Assembly (NCBI GenBank): GCA_039583875.1
Contig: CM077166.1
Coordinates: 83,388,564-83,452,563, forward strand
Direction of reading: 5' to 3'
Origin: Platanthera guangdongensis
Lineage: Eukaryota; Streptophyta; Magnoliopsida; Asparagales; Orchidaceae
Length of the DNA: 64,000 nucleotides
Shown: positions 55,022 to 64,000 of the stretch, in pieces
Numbering within the stretch: the first letter of the stretch is position 1
Layout: each line of letters opens with the position of its first letter
The notes under the pieces: model-generated
The model's input: only the letters and a program-made list of their open reading frames with translations
Told to the model about the DNA's origin: nothing
The model's database searches: none
Made by a program: the position numbers and the translations under genes

Positions 55022-56368
55022 AGCACCAGTTCCTCCAGTCAATCCAACACCAATATTGGGAGATCCGCAAACCTATCCACAGTCTTATCTGTCGGCCTAT
55101 CCTCATGCTTACCTACCAACCTTTCTGCAAGGGCCTGCTGCCCCTTTGCAGTCTCAAAATGACGAGTTCATAGATCATCAAAATTTCTTCTAGGAAGCTA
55201 CCCCGGGAAGTCCAGCAAGATTTCTAAATTTTTAGGGAAGTTATACCTACTCTTCAGTTCCGGCCTTTGCTCCTCCTGCAGCAGCTTTTCCCTCCCATCA
55301 TCCCGCTCCTTTTATAGCTACAACTTATTCTCCCTTTTTTCCTAATGCTATAGGAGAGCAGGAAGAGCCGCCAACATTTTCAGAGAGTGTTCGGCATGAA
55401 CCAACTCCAGCTAACTTCTGAGAGCCGTCATTGCCAATTTACACTAGAGATACTAAAAAAGTGAAGCACCTTCAAGCATTTGAATCAGCCGTAGCTCTCA
55501 ATAACCTTTCAGATGCTACAAGTGCAAAATCTTCGTAACATCTTTTGATGGACAAGTGAGAGAGCGGTTCTACGGGCTGCGTCCTCAATCATTCGCTTCC
55601 TTTGTTGATTTGCGAAGAGAGTTTCTGCTCAGGTTTTCTACCTCTACAAAGGGAAAGGGCGGTCCAGAATCCCACTTTGAGATCAGGAAATGAGAGAATG
55701 AGACGTGGTCTCATTTTGTGGATCGTTTACAGAAAAAGATTTTGGACATTGAGATCGTCGATCAAGAATTATACCGGGTTTCTCCAATACATGGTCTGTG
55801 TGAAGGACCACTTAAGTTTAAGGTTAATGTCTGAGCACCAAGGACATATCAAGAGTTGATTGTCTTAGCCAACTCATACATTCGAGGTGAGAAGAGCAAT
55901 CCCAGCTTCGTCTCCAAGATTGTACCAGAGAATGATTCTTCTTCTTGCAAGCAACCTCCGAGGTCTCCTCGAAAAGATTTTCCATACCACGCAAGGAAGG
56001 GAAGAAAATTTCAACATCATCGACACCTCTCCCTGGGCCAGGATAGTGCTAGAGATCAAATGTTAATATTGCCAGCCCCAACTCCGCAAGCAGCATCGGT
56101 TCATCAGCAACAAGATGATGACTTGCTAGAGTCCGAACTAGATGTGGCCATGCAAGAAGTAAGCCAATTCATGATGTGTAAGGATAATTACGAAAGGCCT
56201 TACCACGTGATAGATCAAAGGTCAAAAGATTCAGATCTGTTCTGTGATTTTCACAAAGAATGCGGGCATTCAACTGAAAACTGTCGAGCACTTCGTCAAC
56301 TGGTGCAGAAGATGCTGAGGCAAGGTAAGATGCGCGACCTGTTCCCGAAGGATTGCCACTCTGATCCG
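55022..56368 (+). pseudogene. Family A gag, remainder after the A2 insertion (A1)
   Basis: Continues the gag begun at 4882: NPTPILGDPQTYPQSYL, PLQSQNDEFIDHQNFF, EQEEPPTFSESVRHEPTPANF, LPIYTRDTKKVKHLQAFESAVAL, then the gag core in a shifted frame (55540-55860). TYQELIVLANSYIRGEKSNPSF follows. It reaches DSDLFCDFHKECGHSTENC and RQLVQKMLRQGKMRDLFPKD near 56230-56360. Many stops and two or more frameshifts (about 55530 and 55690). The C-terminal end and everything after it are lost at 56368, where an Athila-like LTR begins. Confidence 0.8.
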
Positions 56369-56462
56369 TGATGTGTCCCGTTTATATATGGTTTTATGGA
56401 CTCATCTGGGCTGGTTTTCATGACTTTGCACTTCACCTTTCGGCTATTTTCATTGATATTTT
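56369..56462 (+). repeat. First 94 bp of a second Athila-like LTR (E2)
   Basis: TGATGTGTCCCG..., then ttatatat, ttatGGACTCATctGGGCTgGTTTTcat, tttGCACTtCACcTTT. This aligns with the first 90 bases of the E1 LTR read on the minus strand from 3512 (GGACTCATatGGGCTaGTTTTatt, GCACTaCACtTTA). So it is an LTR start in plus orientation, cut at 56462 by element F. Confidence 0.7.
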
Positions 56463-58508
56463 TGTAATGCCCCGAAACTCAAAAGAGCGTCGGGGGAAGT
56501 TTTGGGCCAGATTTCGAATCTGGCAGTAGGCACACGGCCTGGGACATGGGCGTGTCCCAGGGTGTGTCAGACTAGAGTCGACGACTTGGCCGCGAAGTCG
56601 ACTAATTTCGGCCGACACTGTGTAGAGACAGGGAACACGGACTGAGACACGGGTGTGTCTCAGGGCGTGTTGAGCCCGTGTCGACGATCAGCCCGGCGTG
56701 TCGACGATTTTCGCTTGACAAAGTGTCGAGAAATGGCACACGACCTGAGACACGGGTGTGTCTCAGGGCGTGTCGAGCCCGTGTCGACAACTATCCCGGG
56801 GTGTCGACACTTTTGCTCGATGATGTGTCGAGACAAGGCACACGGCCTAGGACACGGGCATGTCCAGAGCCGTGTCGGGTGCTCGACGAAATTCACTCGA
56901 CGAAGTGTCGAGACCATGTACACGGCCTGGAGCCCTGGCGTGTTGAGGTAGACACGGGCAAGGATAGAGGCGTGTCGTTCGTTTCTTTAACTTGGGATCC
57001 GACGGTTGGGGGTTATTCCTGATGGGATATACCCGGAATTGGACCTTTGAAACCCTCACTTTTGCTTGAGTGGTTATCTTTCTAAAGTATAGAGAGAGGA
57101 GAGCCAAGGGAGGAAGAAGAAGCTAGATCCGGCCATTGGAGGAGCTTCAAACCTCCAAATCGCGAGCCGACTCCGGATCTACGGAGGCAAAGAGAGTGTG
57201 GTGCTTTTCATCCACTTACTTTTCCATGGTGCCAAAGAAGAATGCTAGGGTAACGATTCTCTTCTGGAGCATGTGAAGCTCTCCTTCTTTGCATAGGAAG
57301 CCCTCTCTCGCGAGTTTGCGGTGAGTTGGAGGCGTTCCTTCGGGTAGATATGTAAAGTCCCCGTTGTTTAGAGTCCGTATTCGAGAACGGACATAAGCAT
57401 GATGTGTGAAGCCTACCCGGACATGTTGGTCTGGATCGGTGATGTTGCATTGCATAAATGCCGGAGAAGACTCCGCGCGATTGGTTGTTTTTCGGGTTTT
57501 TTACGTGGTAAATTGCAACAGGGAGCCTTAGGGATTAACCGAAAGGTGCACCCGGAAAACTGGGCGGATGCGTGATCTTGCCAACTTGTGGGCCTAGGAG
57601 CCAACTTGTACATAACTGGGTTATGTATTATGGTACGTTCGATTCACGGGCTTCGGGGAAACTTAACTCGTGCCGATAATATTAAATTGTCGTGGTAAGT
57701 GTGCAAAGGGTTGAGTGGAACCGTTCCTGCTATATGCCGAGGGTATAGAGGTCGGGTCGTGCTGTCGATGATATTAAAGTGTCATGACATAGGCTGTTGA
57801 TGAAATTAAAGTGTCGTAACATTTGCCTAAAAGACCAAATTGCTCACGAGATATTGTCGTCCTGGAGATGGTGGTGAGTTAGCGGCTCAGACTGCGATCA
57901 CCGAGAATGTGCCCGGAGAGCACGGGGCGTGCGGCCATGCGTGCCAACGCCTATGATGCAATGAATGTATATACTGCTTGGTTATGCTAATAAAAATGTA
58001 GGGAAGGAGCATCGCCGCCCCGAGTTGGGGGCGGGATCGTTATAATTTGTTCAGCATTGCTGACCATTGCTTTGTTTGCCACCGTGCGGTGGTTTTGTTG
58101 CTTGCAGGTGCAGCTCGACCAAGCGGTCAATAGCGGGCTAAAGCCCAAATTGCGAAGCCGGCCCTCGAAGGCCTAATTGGTGTGTTTACTACTTTTACTC
58201 ATGTATGACCGGCCTGCGTGCCGTTGTTTGTAAAACATGTAATATCAAGTAAACCATTTTTGTAAGGCCTTAAGGCCTGTACTTGTGTATGTACAACATT
58301 CCTATTTGGTATTAGTGGACATTCATGATTTTGTGCTAGGTTCTTTGTTGCAACTTATTAAACTGCTTCCACTAGAATGCTCTGTGTAGTACGTTATGAT
58401 TGGTTGGATGGTTTCCATTAAGTAACCAACCGGTCTGTCTGTGGTATATGGCGTCGGGCCCCGGCCGGACCTACTGCTATATGTTATGCGACGGATAGGG
58501 GGCGTTAT
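56463..58508 (+). repeat. 5' LTR of gypsy element F
   Basis: About 2.05 kb from TGTAATGCCCCGAAACTC to ggcgttata before the PBS (terminal CA mutated to TA). It contains the CGTGTC hairpin repeats (56525-56960), a probable TATA region around 57088, an AATAAAAATG polyadenylation-like signal near 57990 and repeated ggccttaaggcct words near 58265. No genes inside; the minus-strand open frames across the hairpin repeats are compositional. Confidence 0.8.
56525..56960. repeat. About 103-bp repeats with CGTGTC hairpins in the F LTR
   Basis: Four to five units starting near 56527, 56632, 56734, 56837 and 56917. Each has ggcACACGGCCTgagaCACGGGTGTGTCTCAGGGCGTGTcgagccCGTGTCGACga. GACACGGGTGTGTC is self-complementary. 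Placed in U3, like the hairpin arrays of the other LTRs here. Confidence 0.75.
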
Positions 58509-58512
58509 AATT

Positions 58513-58524
58513 TGGTATCAGACT
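58513..58524 (+). other. Primer-binding site (initiator tRNA-Met), element F
   Basis: TGGTATCAGACT; the canonical site is TGGTATCAGAGC. Standard for Del/Tekay-like elements. Confidence 0.8.
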
Positions 58525-58735
58525 CCTGGTTTTGGTCGGGCTTAACATGAACTCGTGGACGAATTATTTTTAAGGGGTGGTGAGCACATGTGTGTGCGTC
58601 ATCGTTATAATAGTACAAGAACCCATGAATATCCACTTAGGAATGAAAATACACGTGTTTGAGGAACCTGCGTGTTCCTATAATTGCTGTTTGCAATTTT
58701 ATTTGGTCGCTTAACGGTGTTTTGTACCACTATAG

Positions 58736-59892
58736 GTGACCAGAAGTGGAGCTGGGCCGTCGGAACGTCGAGTTTCCGAGGCTAGCAGTGCACCTAATGT
58801 AGCTCCTGCAACACCTCTATCGTCTGAGACCATACGATTGGTGGCCGAAGCAGTGTTGGCCATGATTAATGCGCAGCCTGCAAGGCAAACGCAGCAGCCC
58901 GCTCCTGCGATGGAGCAGGTACCGCTGCAAGCGGCTGAGCAGCGAAGAGTGGAGCGGGTGGTAGAGGAACCAGTGGTGCCAAGGAAGGCAACCGAGAGAC
59001 AGCTCAAGCATGTCATGAGCTTTAATCTTTTGGTATTCTCGGGGTTGGGAACCCCATCTCAAGCTGAAGACTGGCTCTCCAGGGTGAAGAGAGTCATGAC
59101 AGCAATGGAGACGGAGGTGTGGCAAATGACCACCATTGCTACGTTCCTTTTGGACAGTGAAGTGAGAATGTGGTGGGAAGGATTGGAGCTGCATATATTG
59201 AGAGGTAGGTAACTTGTTGATGTCTCGATGAGGAGTTCTCGAGATTGTTCTTGGCAAGATACCTCCCTTCGGCACAGAGGATAGCGTTGGAGAACGAGTT
59301 CCTGAATTTGGTACAAGGAGACAGTACCGTGGATGAATATCTCCACGAGTTTACTCGATTGAGTCGATATGCCAGCTCCACCATCGCGGATGAGGAGCTC
59401 AAGACGATTCGATTCCATGAAGGGTTGAGAGACGAGTTGAGATTAATACTCTCGAGACCGATGACGCAGGGTTTCTTGACCTTGGTCAACACGGCCCGGT
59501 CCTTGGAGAAGGACATGAAGAATGTACAAGCAAAGAAAAGCTTTGGTGATAAGAAGTCGGAGTTCAGAGTGCAAAACTCCTCAAAGTTTGTGTTCCGGAA
59601 GTGGAATAAGAAAGCCAGGACATCGGGTCCATCCCCCTCTGCTGGTGCTTCTGGGGCGACTACGGGTCGAATCCCGGGCAGATGTTACAACTATGGGAAG
59701 CCAGGGCATTATGCCCGTGAGTGCCGGAGCGGACGTCCCAAGTCCGAAAGAAAGCCGGGAGCAACTTATGAAGAAAAGGGCAAGGCGGTGGAGTCGACCG
59801 CGTCCCATTATACTCCGGCCCAACCAAGGGTGTACAATCTTGGCCAACAGGAGGCCATCAAACAGGCGGATGTGGTGACAGGTACGGTTTAA
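58736..59892 (+). pseudogene. Ty3/gypsy gag, element F
   Basis: The open frame begins with GTG (58736) directly after an in-frame TAG. The expected ATG in front of TRSGAGPSERRVSE appears mutated to GTG; the next in-frame ATG is about 43 codons in. The retrotransposon-gag core includes AEDWLSRVKRVMTAMETE and ATFLLDSEVRMWWEGLE. A frameshift and stop near 59208 follow. From 59245 the next frame runs FLARYLPSAQRIALENEF, VDEYLHEFTRLSRYAS, to the zinc knuckle CYNYGKPGHYAREC (about 59686-59730), where the second Cys is replaced by Tyr. Structural protein; not functional as read. Confidence 0.88.
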
Positions 59893-59949
59893 TTAATAGC
59901 AGGTTAATTTCTTTTAATACTTGTTATGCACATGTTACCTTACCACTGC

Positions 59950-62063
59950 TTGTTTATGATTTGTTTTGATTTATGAAAATCCGGCAAAAGCACTCTTCTA
60001 TACGGGAGCTTCACACTCCTTCTTGTCCGAAGGATTTATATCACGCATCGGAGTCCCTTCTTCCATGGAGAATGATAGGTTGGATGTGTTGTTGCCCAAT
60101 GGGTGTTCGATGAACGCGGATAGGATCTGCGATGTTAAGATTCATATTTGGAATCAGGAGTTCGATCTGCAAGCGTCGTTACTTCCGTTGGTGGAGTTTG
60201 ACGTTATATTTGGCATGGACTGCCTCTCGGAGTAGCAAGCCTATATCGATTGCGGTCGTAAGGAAGTCAAGCTAAGAGCAAGTCGTGAGACGACTTTTAC
60301 GGGCTTAAAGGGGTCGAGCAAGACGTTGATGTCTGCTCTTCAGGTGGTGAAGGCGGTTCGTGCCGGTGCAGAACTGTTCTTTACACTAGTGGAGGTTGCG
60401 AAGCCGAAACCCGCATTGGATAGTATATCAGTGGTAGCTGAGTACCCTGATGTGTTCCCCGCAGATCTTCCTGGAGCCCCGCCGCAGAGGGAGATAGATT
60501 TCACGATTGAGCTAGTGCCAGGTGCAAAGCCTGTATCACGATCTCCATATCAGCTAGCGCCTAAGGAAATGGCGGAGCTGAAAGTTCAACTGCAAGAGTT
60601 GTTGGAGCAAGGGTATGTGCGCCCGCGTTCTTCGCCTTGGAGCGCGCCGATCCTATTTGTTAAGAAGAAGGACAGAAGCTTGAGGTTATGTATTGATTAT
60701 CGGGAGCTCAACAAGTTGATGGAGAAGAACAAGTACCCGATCCCCCGGATCGATGATCTTTTTGATCAGTTGGTCGGGTAGACGGTGTACTCGAAGTTGG
60801 ATCTCAAGTCTGGGTACTATCAACTGCGAATAAGGGAGAGTGATATCCCGAAGATAATATTCAGTACGAGATACGGGCATTATGAGTTTACGGTCATGCC
60901 GTTTGGGCTGACTAATGCGCCGTCAGTGTTCATGGATTTGATGAACAGGACCTTCAGGGAGTACTTGGACCATTTTGCGATCGTCTTCATCGACGATATT
61001 TTGGTGTACTCGCAGAGTGAGGAAGATCACTTCAAGCATCTTCATTTGGTTTTGGAGACGCTAAGGAGGAATCAGGTTTATGCCAAGTTCTCGAAGTGCG
61101 AGTTTTGGTTATCCTCAGTGGCATTCCTCGGTCATATAGTGAGTGGAGAGGGTATTGTTGTGGATCCGGCGAAGATCGTTGCGATACAGGAGTGGCCTGA
61201 GCTTGCTACGGTAGCGGAAGTCCGGAGATTTCTGGGGCTTGCCGGATATTACAGGCGCTTCGTAGAGAACTTCTCGCGGATAGCGTTACCACTCACTACT
61301 TTGACGAGGAAGGAGCAGAAGTTCGTTTGGACGCCAGAGTGCGCACGAGCTTTTGAGGAGTTGAAATTTCGGTTAACCACGGTGCCTGTGCTGAGTTCTC
61401 CATGTGGGACCGAAGGCTATGAGATTTACAGTGATGCTTCGGGCAGCGGTTTGGGTTGCGTGCTACTGCAACACGGAAGTGTAATAGCTTATGGCTCGAG
61501 ACAACTAAAAGTGCATGAAAGGAACTATCCGGTCCATGACTTGGAGTTAGCGGCCATGATTTTTGCCTTGAAGCTATGGAGGCATTATTTGTACGGTGTG
61601 AAGATTGATATCTACACCGATCATAAGAGCCTGAAGTATCTGATTGATCAGAAAGATCTGAATATGCGGCAGCGTAGATGGATGGAGTTCTTGGGAGACT
61701 ATACATTCAAGATACACTACGTGCCTGGTAAAGGGAATGTGGTTGTGGACGCTTTGAGTCGCCGGGCCCCAGCTAAATCCAATTGGCTATCGATACATGA
61801 TGAGCGGTTGGTGCGGGAGTTGGAGGCGTTGGAGATTGTTTGTGTAGATAAGCAATCAAGTGCTGAAGCAGTACTGAATTGGACTGAAGTCCAATATGAC
61901 CTGTCTGATCGGATTCGGCAGGCTTTGGATATGGATGTCCATATGAAGCAGTTCATGGTAGAGGCTCTGGATGGGTCAAATTCCCAATTTGTTGTGGAGG
62001 ACGAATTGCTTTGGAAAGGCAGTCGTCTGTGCGTCCCAAGTGTGGGCAATTTGCGGGTGGAAT
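59950..62063 (+). pseudogene. Ty3/gypsy protease-RT-RNase H, element F
   Basis: Single frame with two TAG stops (60233 and 60779, the latter where CAG is expected before [17 protein letters not shown]). The protease active site reads ALFYTGASHSF, so catalytic Asp of DTGA is Tyr. RT spans about 60470-61200, with [36 protein letters not shown] and the catalytic FIDDILVYS (about 60987-61015), all present. RNase H spans about 61380-61750, with [22 protein letters not shown] and [10 protein letters not shown]. After DALSRR the integrase spacer begins and homology ends at VGNLRVEL (62063). The RT domain is long and otherwise intact, so F is relatively young. Confidence 0.92.
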
Positions 62064-62180
62064 TGCCCACCCAAGTGATTCTCGCGAGAATCCCAAGTGA
62101 TTCTCGCCGAATCGGCGAGAATCACTTGGTGATTCTCGTCGATTCTAACTTAGACGAAATTTCGTCTTTCCACATATGAG
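62064..62180. repeat. Cluster of short perfect palindromes at the F truncation point
   Basis: CCAAGTGATTCTCGCCGA, one A, then its exact complement form a 37-bp hairpin at 62093-62129. ATTCTCGCGAGAAT at 62078-62091 is a perfect palindrome sharing the same words. GACGAAATTTCGTC at 62153-62166 is another. The block lies exactly where gypsy homology stops. It may be the end or centre of an unidentified inverted-repeat element; nothing else is recognised. Confidence 0.6.
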
Positions 62181-62366
62181 ATGCTCCTTGACCCATCATT
62201 GCTCCTTGTCTGCTCCTGCATATTTACAGCCCTGTGCTTGAAAATAAGTGCACTCCAATAGAGAGAGTACACGTAGGCCAACACACTGATCTGCTCAACG
62301 AGGGATTACGTTGTGCAGACCCGTGTATATTGACCTACTGCACCCTGACATTGGTGTGCACTTAGC
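62181..62366. other. Unassigned spacer
   Basis: No gene, repeat or LTR boundary recognised between the palindromes and the copia gag remnant. Confidence 0.4.
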
Positions 62367-62990
62367 GTGGAAAAGCTGCAAGCACAACTAGAAGAATTTT
62401 ATCAAATACATAGTCTATTGACCTTAGCTTGTCCAGGGGCTTCTTCAAATCAGGTACATTGTGGATACAATACCCAACAACATGGCTTCACAACTTATAG
62501 CTATGAATATGGAGATTTCAGAGGGCTTTCTAGTTCATTCTATTATGTCATCTCTCCCTTCCAAGTTTGTTCTTTTCAAGATCAATTATAATACACAAAA
62601 GGAGAAATGGAAAATGTGCGAATTGATCAGTATGTGTGATCAAGAGGAAGAACAACTGAAAAATGAAACTCCAGATTATGCCCATTTTGCTATCCAAAGT
62701 TAGGGCAAGAACAAAAGGAAATGACATAATAAAGATATAAGAGAGAGTAAGAAGAATGATTCTGGTAAAAAGGTTGGTCCTTCGGGCACTAAAACTTCAT
62801 AGAAGTGTAAATTTTGCATGGAGAAAAATCATTTACAAAAGCACTGTCCTAAATTTAAGGAGTGGTTAGCTAAGAAAGGTAAAATTTTGAATTATGTATG
62901 TTATGAATCCTTCTTTGCAAATGTTCCAACTAATACATGGTGGGTTGACATAGGTGAGTTGTTGGAGCGGACGATTCACATATCCTCAGT
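62367..62990 (+). pseudogene. Copia gag remnant of a different lineage (element G)
   Basis: A plus-strand gag fragment in several frames. NMEISEGFLVHSIMSSLPSKF, NYNTQKEKWKMCELISMCDQEEEQL and the zinc knuckle CKFCMEKNHLQKHCPKF (CX2CX4HX4C) match Tnt1/Tork-type copia gag rather than that of B-D. It ends with NTWWVDIGELLERTIHIS, where the protease normally reads WWVDSGATTHIS, so DSG is DIG with an insertion behind it. The start is missing and nothing recognisable of integrase or RT follows. A degraded fragment. Confidence 0.75.
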
Positions 62991-64000
62991 TTGATAATAT
63001 CAATTCCCATGTTGTATTTGATCACATCTTGTGTTTGGTAGAGTGTGTAGGTTTACAAGTCCAAGCATTTCAAGAAGCTCTCCACTGGAACTTACCGCCG
63101 AGAGGTAGTAGTTACAGCCGGGCAGTAGCCTGAATTTAATTAACATGGCGCTCGAATTACTACCGCGCCGCGCTAGTCCTACCACCTGCATTAGATTGAG
63201 GATTTAATTTAGCCAGGCGCTCAGGATGCTACCACGCAGGTTTTAACTTATTACTGCATCACGCTAACCCACTCAACGATCGTCGTGATGGATTCGTCGA
63301 GATGCCTAGACTACCGCCAGGCGATATCTTTCTATCTCACCATGCTAGAATGGAAAAAAAATGAAAATATTCATTTTGAATATTTTTCCAAATTTGCAGG
63401 ATAGTTGTCAACATCAAGCGCGGGAACCTACTGCTAGGCACTAGTCTTACCACCGGAGGTAGCCTATTTTTACAAAGACATATAAAAGGAGTCTAATTTT
63501 TTGTATTCCTTACCATGACAAATAGAGTCTCAGATCTGTGATTCCTAGGGTTCGATAGCCGTCTCTGTGCTCCATTCAACCCTCTTCGTCGAAGGAAAAA
63601 AAACCATCTCCCTCCCGTTTGCGCACGAAGAACTCCGGCGAGCCATGGACAATAACAACTACAGAGAGTTGATCATTTGCGAGCACAAAAAGATTTCAAG
63701 CATCGGTCACAGATCGCTCAATGGAGAAATAATCTTGAGGGAGATTCAAACCTTTAATCTTTTTATACTCTTGTTGTACTTTTTCTTTTCTCTGTATTCT
63801 TGTGGTGAGGAAATCAACTGGTGATGGTCATCAGAATTTGGGGAGGATTCTGTGAGAAATCATACCAGGGAAGGAATGTCTAGATTGGGGGATCTAGCAG
63901 GGCTCTAAGATACTTCCTTGCATGAAGGTAAAGAGCTGGCTCGAAGACCTTTCTTGGAGGGAAAAAGGGAGAGAGCCAACAGGTCTGGGTAGCATGTCGG
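62991..64000. other. Unassigned region with an LTR- or leader-like organisation
   Basis: No protein similarity recognised. Repeated taccgcc / ggtagtag / gcgctc words occur at 63090-63260 and 63410-63460, a TATA-like catATAAAAGgag near 63480, and a transcript-leader-like stretch after it. A short open frame starts in a good plant context (gagccATGGac, 63643) and reads MDNNNYRELIICEHKKISSIG before running into a T-rich sequence. This could be the LTR and leader of another retroelement or a host first exon followed by an intron; I cannot decide. Confidence 0.35.

Larger units (their letters stand above)
56463..62063 (+). mobile_element. Del/Tekay-like Ty3/gypsy element F, 3' truncated
   Basis: The 5' LTR starts TGTAATGCCCC, a typical Del-type start. 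PBS for initiator tRNA-Met, gag, protease, RT and RNase H follow in gypsy order. Homology stops after RNase H at about 62063 ([13 protein letters not shown]), so integrase, chromodomain and 3' LTR are missing. It is inserted 94 bp into the E2 LTR; the predicted target duplication copy attt(t) at 56458-56462 has no visible partner. Confidence 0.85.

Noticed and set aside
56436..57022. Several 60-114 codon frames on both strands in the F LTR
   Set aside because: Caused by the 103-bp CGTGTC-rich repeats; not conserved with any family.
8820..58530. Possible tRNA genes because of TGGTATCAGAGC-like sequences
   Set aside because: These are primer-binding sites complementary to the tRNA 3' end, located right after LTRs; no cloverleaf is present.
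59059..59516. Minus-strand open frames over the F gag
   Set aside because: Antisense to a clear Ty3/gypsy gag; no motif of their own.

Overview
This window is plant nuclear DNA made almost entirely of nested retrotransposons, probably from a monocot with a large repeat-rich genome. It holds Ty1/copia elements with the initiator-Met primer-binding site, Athila-like and Del/Tekay-like Ty3/gypsy elements, and a CACTA DNA transposon carrying a cellulose synthase first exon whose N-terminus is of the type I recall from monocot CesA genes. I found no intact host gene, rRNA, tRNA or CRISPR array. Every coding region is broken, so genes are reported as pseudogenes. The monocot assignment is an inference of moderate strength.

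Layout, outside to inside. Positions 1-3512 are the 5' part of an Athila-like element on the minus strand (E1: protease, gag, tRNA-Asp PBS, LTR). From 3513 to 56368 lies an old element of a gag-only gypsy-like family (A1). It is split by a second member, A2 (5051-55021, TSD AGCAC). A2 is split twice. Copia element B (7246-28579, TSD GATAC) sits in its internal region, and copia element C (31020-54015, TSD GCGAC/GCGAT) sits in its 3' LTR. B is split by a third family-A member, A3 (16270-26537, TSD GGCAG). The 3' LTR of A3 is split by a CACTA element (23570-26311, TSD CTT). C is split inside its integrase by the minus-strand copia element D (35048-46652, TSD TGCTA). The deepest chain is five levels: A1 > A2 > B > A3 > CACTA. 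Right of A1 come the first 94 bp of a second Athila-like LTR (E2), a Del/Tekay-like gypsy element (F, 56463 to about 62063) truncated before its integrase, a palindrome cluster, a remnant of another copia gag (G), and about 1 kb that I cannot assign.

B, C and D look like Sirevirus-type copia elements. LTRs are about 1.4-1.6 kb and gag is UBN2-type. Pol order is protease, integrase, RT, RNase H, and a long extra ORF (ORF3, roughly 900-1000 codons) lies between pol and the 3' LTR. All three carry clusters of a near-palindromic motif, TTCGTCGA-N7-TCGACGAA, in the LTR and between pol and ORF3. C and D also have it at the gag/protease junction. ORF3 in all three is preceded by a pyrimidine tract plus AG resembling a splice acceptor.

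Family A has 1.3-1.85 kb LTRs and a single gag gene but no pol, so it resembles large retrotransposon derivatives that depend on a partner element. Downstream of gag, A2 and A3 carry an array of about 84-bp units that each look like a 31-nt micro-exon with splice-like borders. The youngest member, A3, also has two LTR arrays: 60-bp GC-rich hairpin units and 22-bp units. By eye, LTR divergence follows the nesting order (A2 most diverged, then C, then B and D, with A3 similar to or slightly below B).
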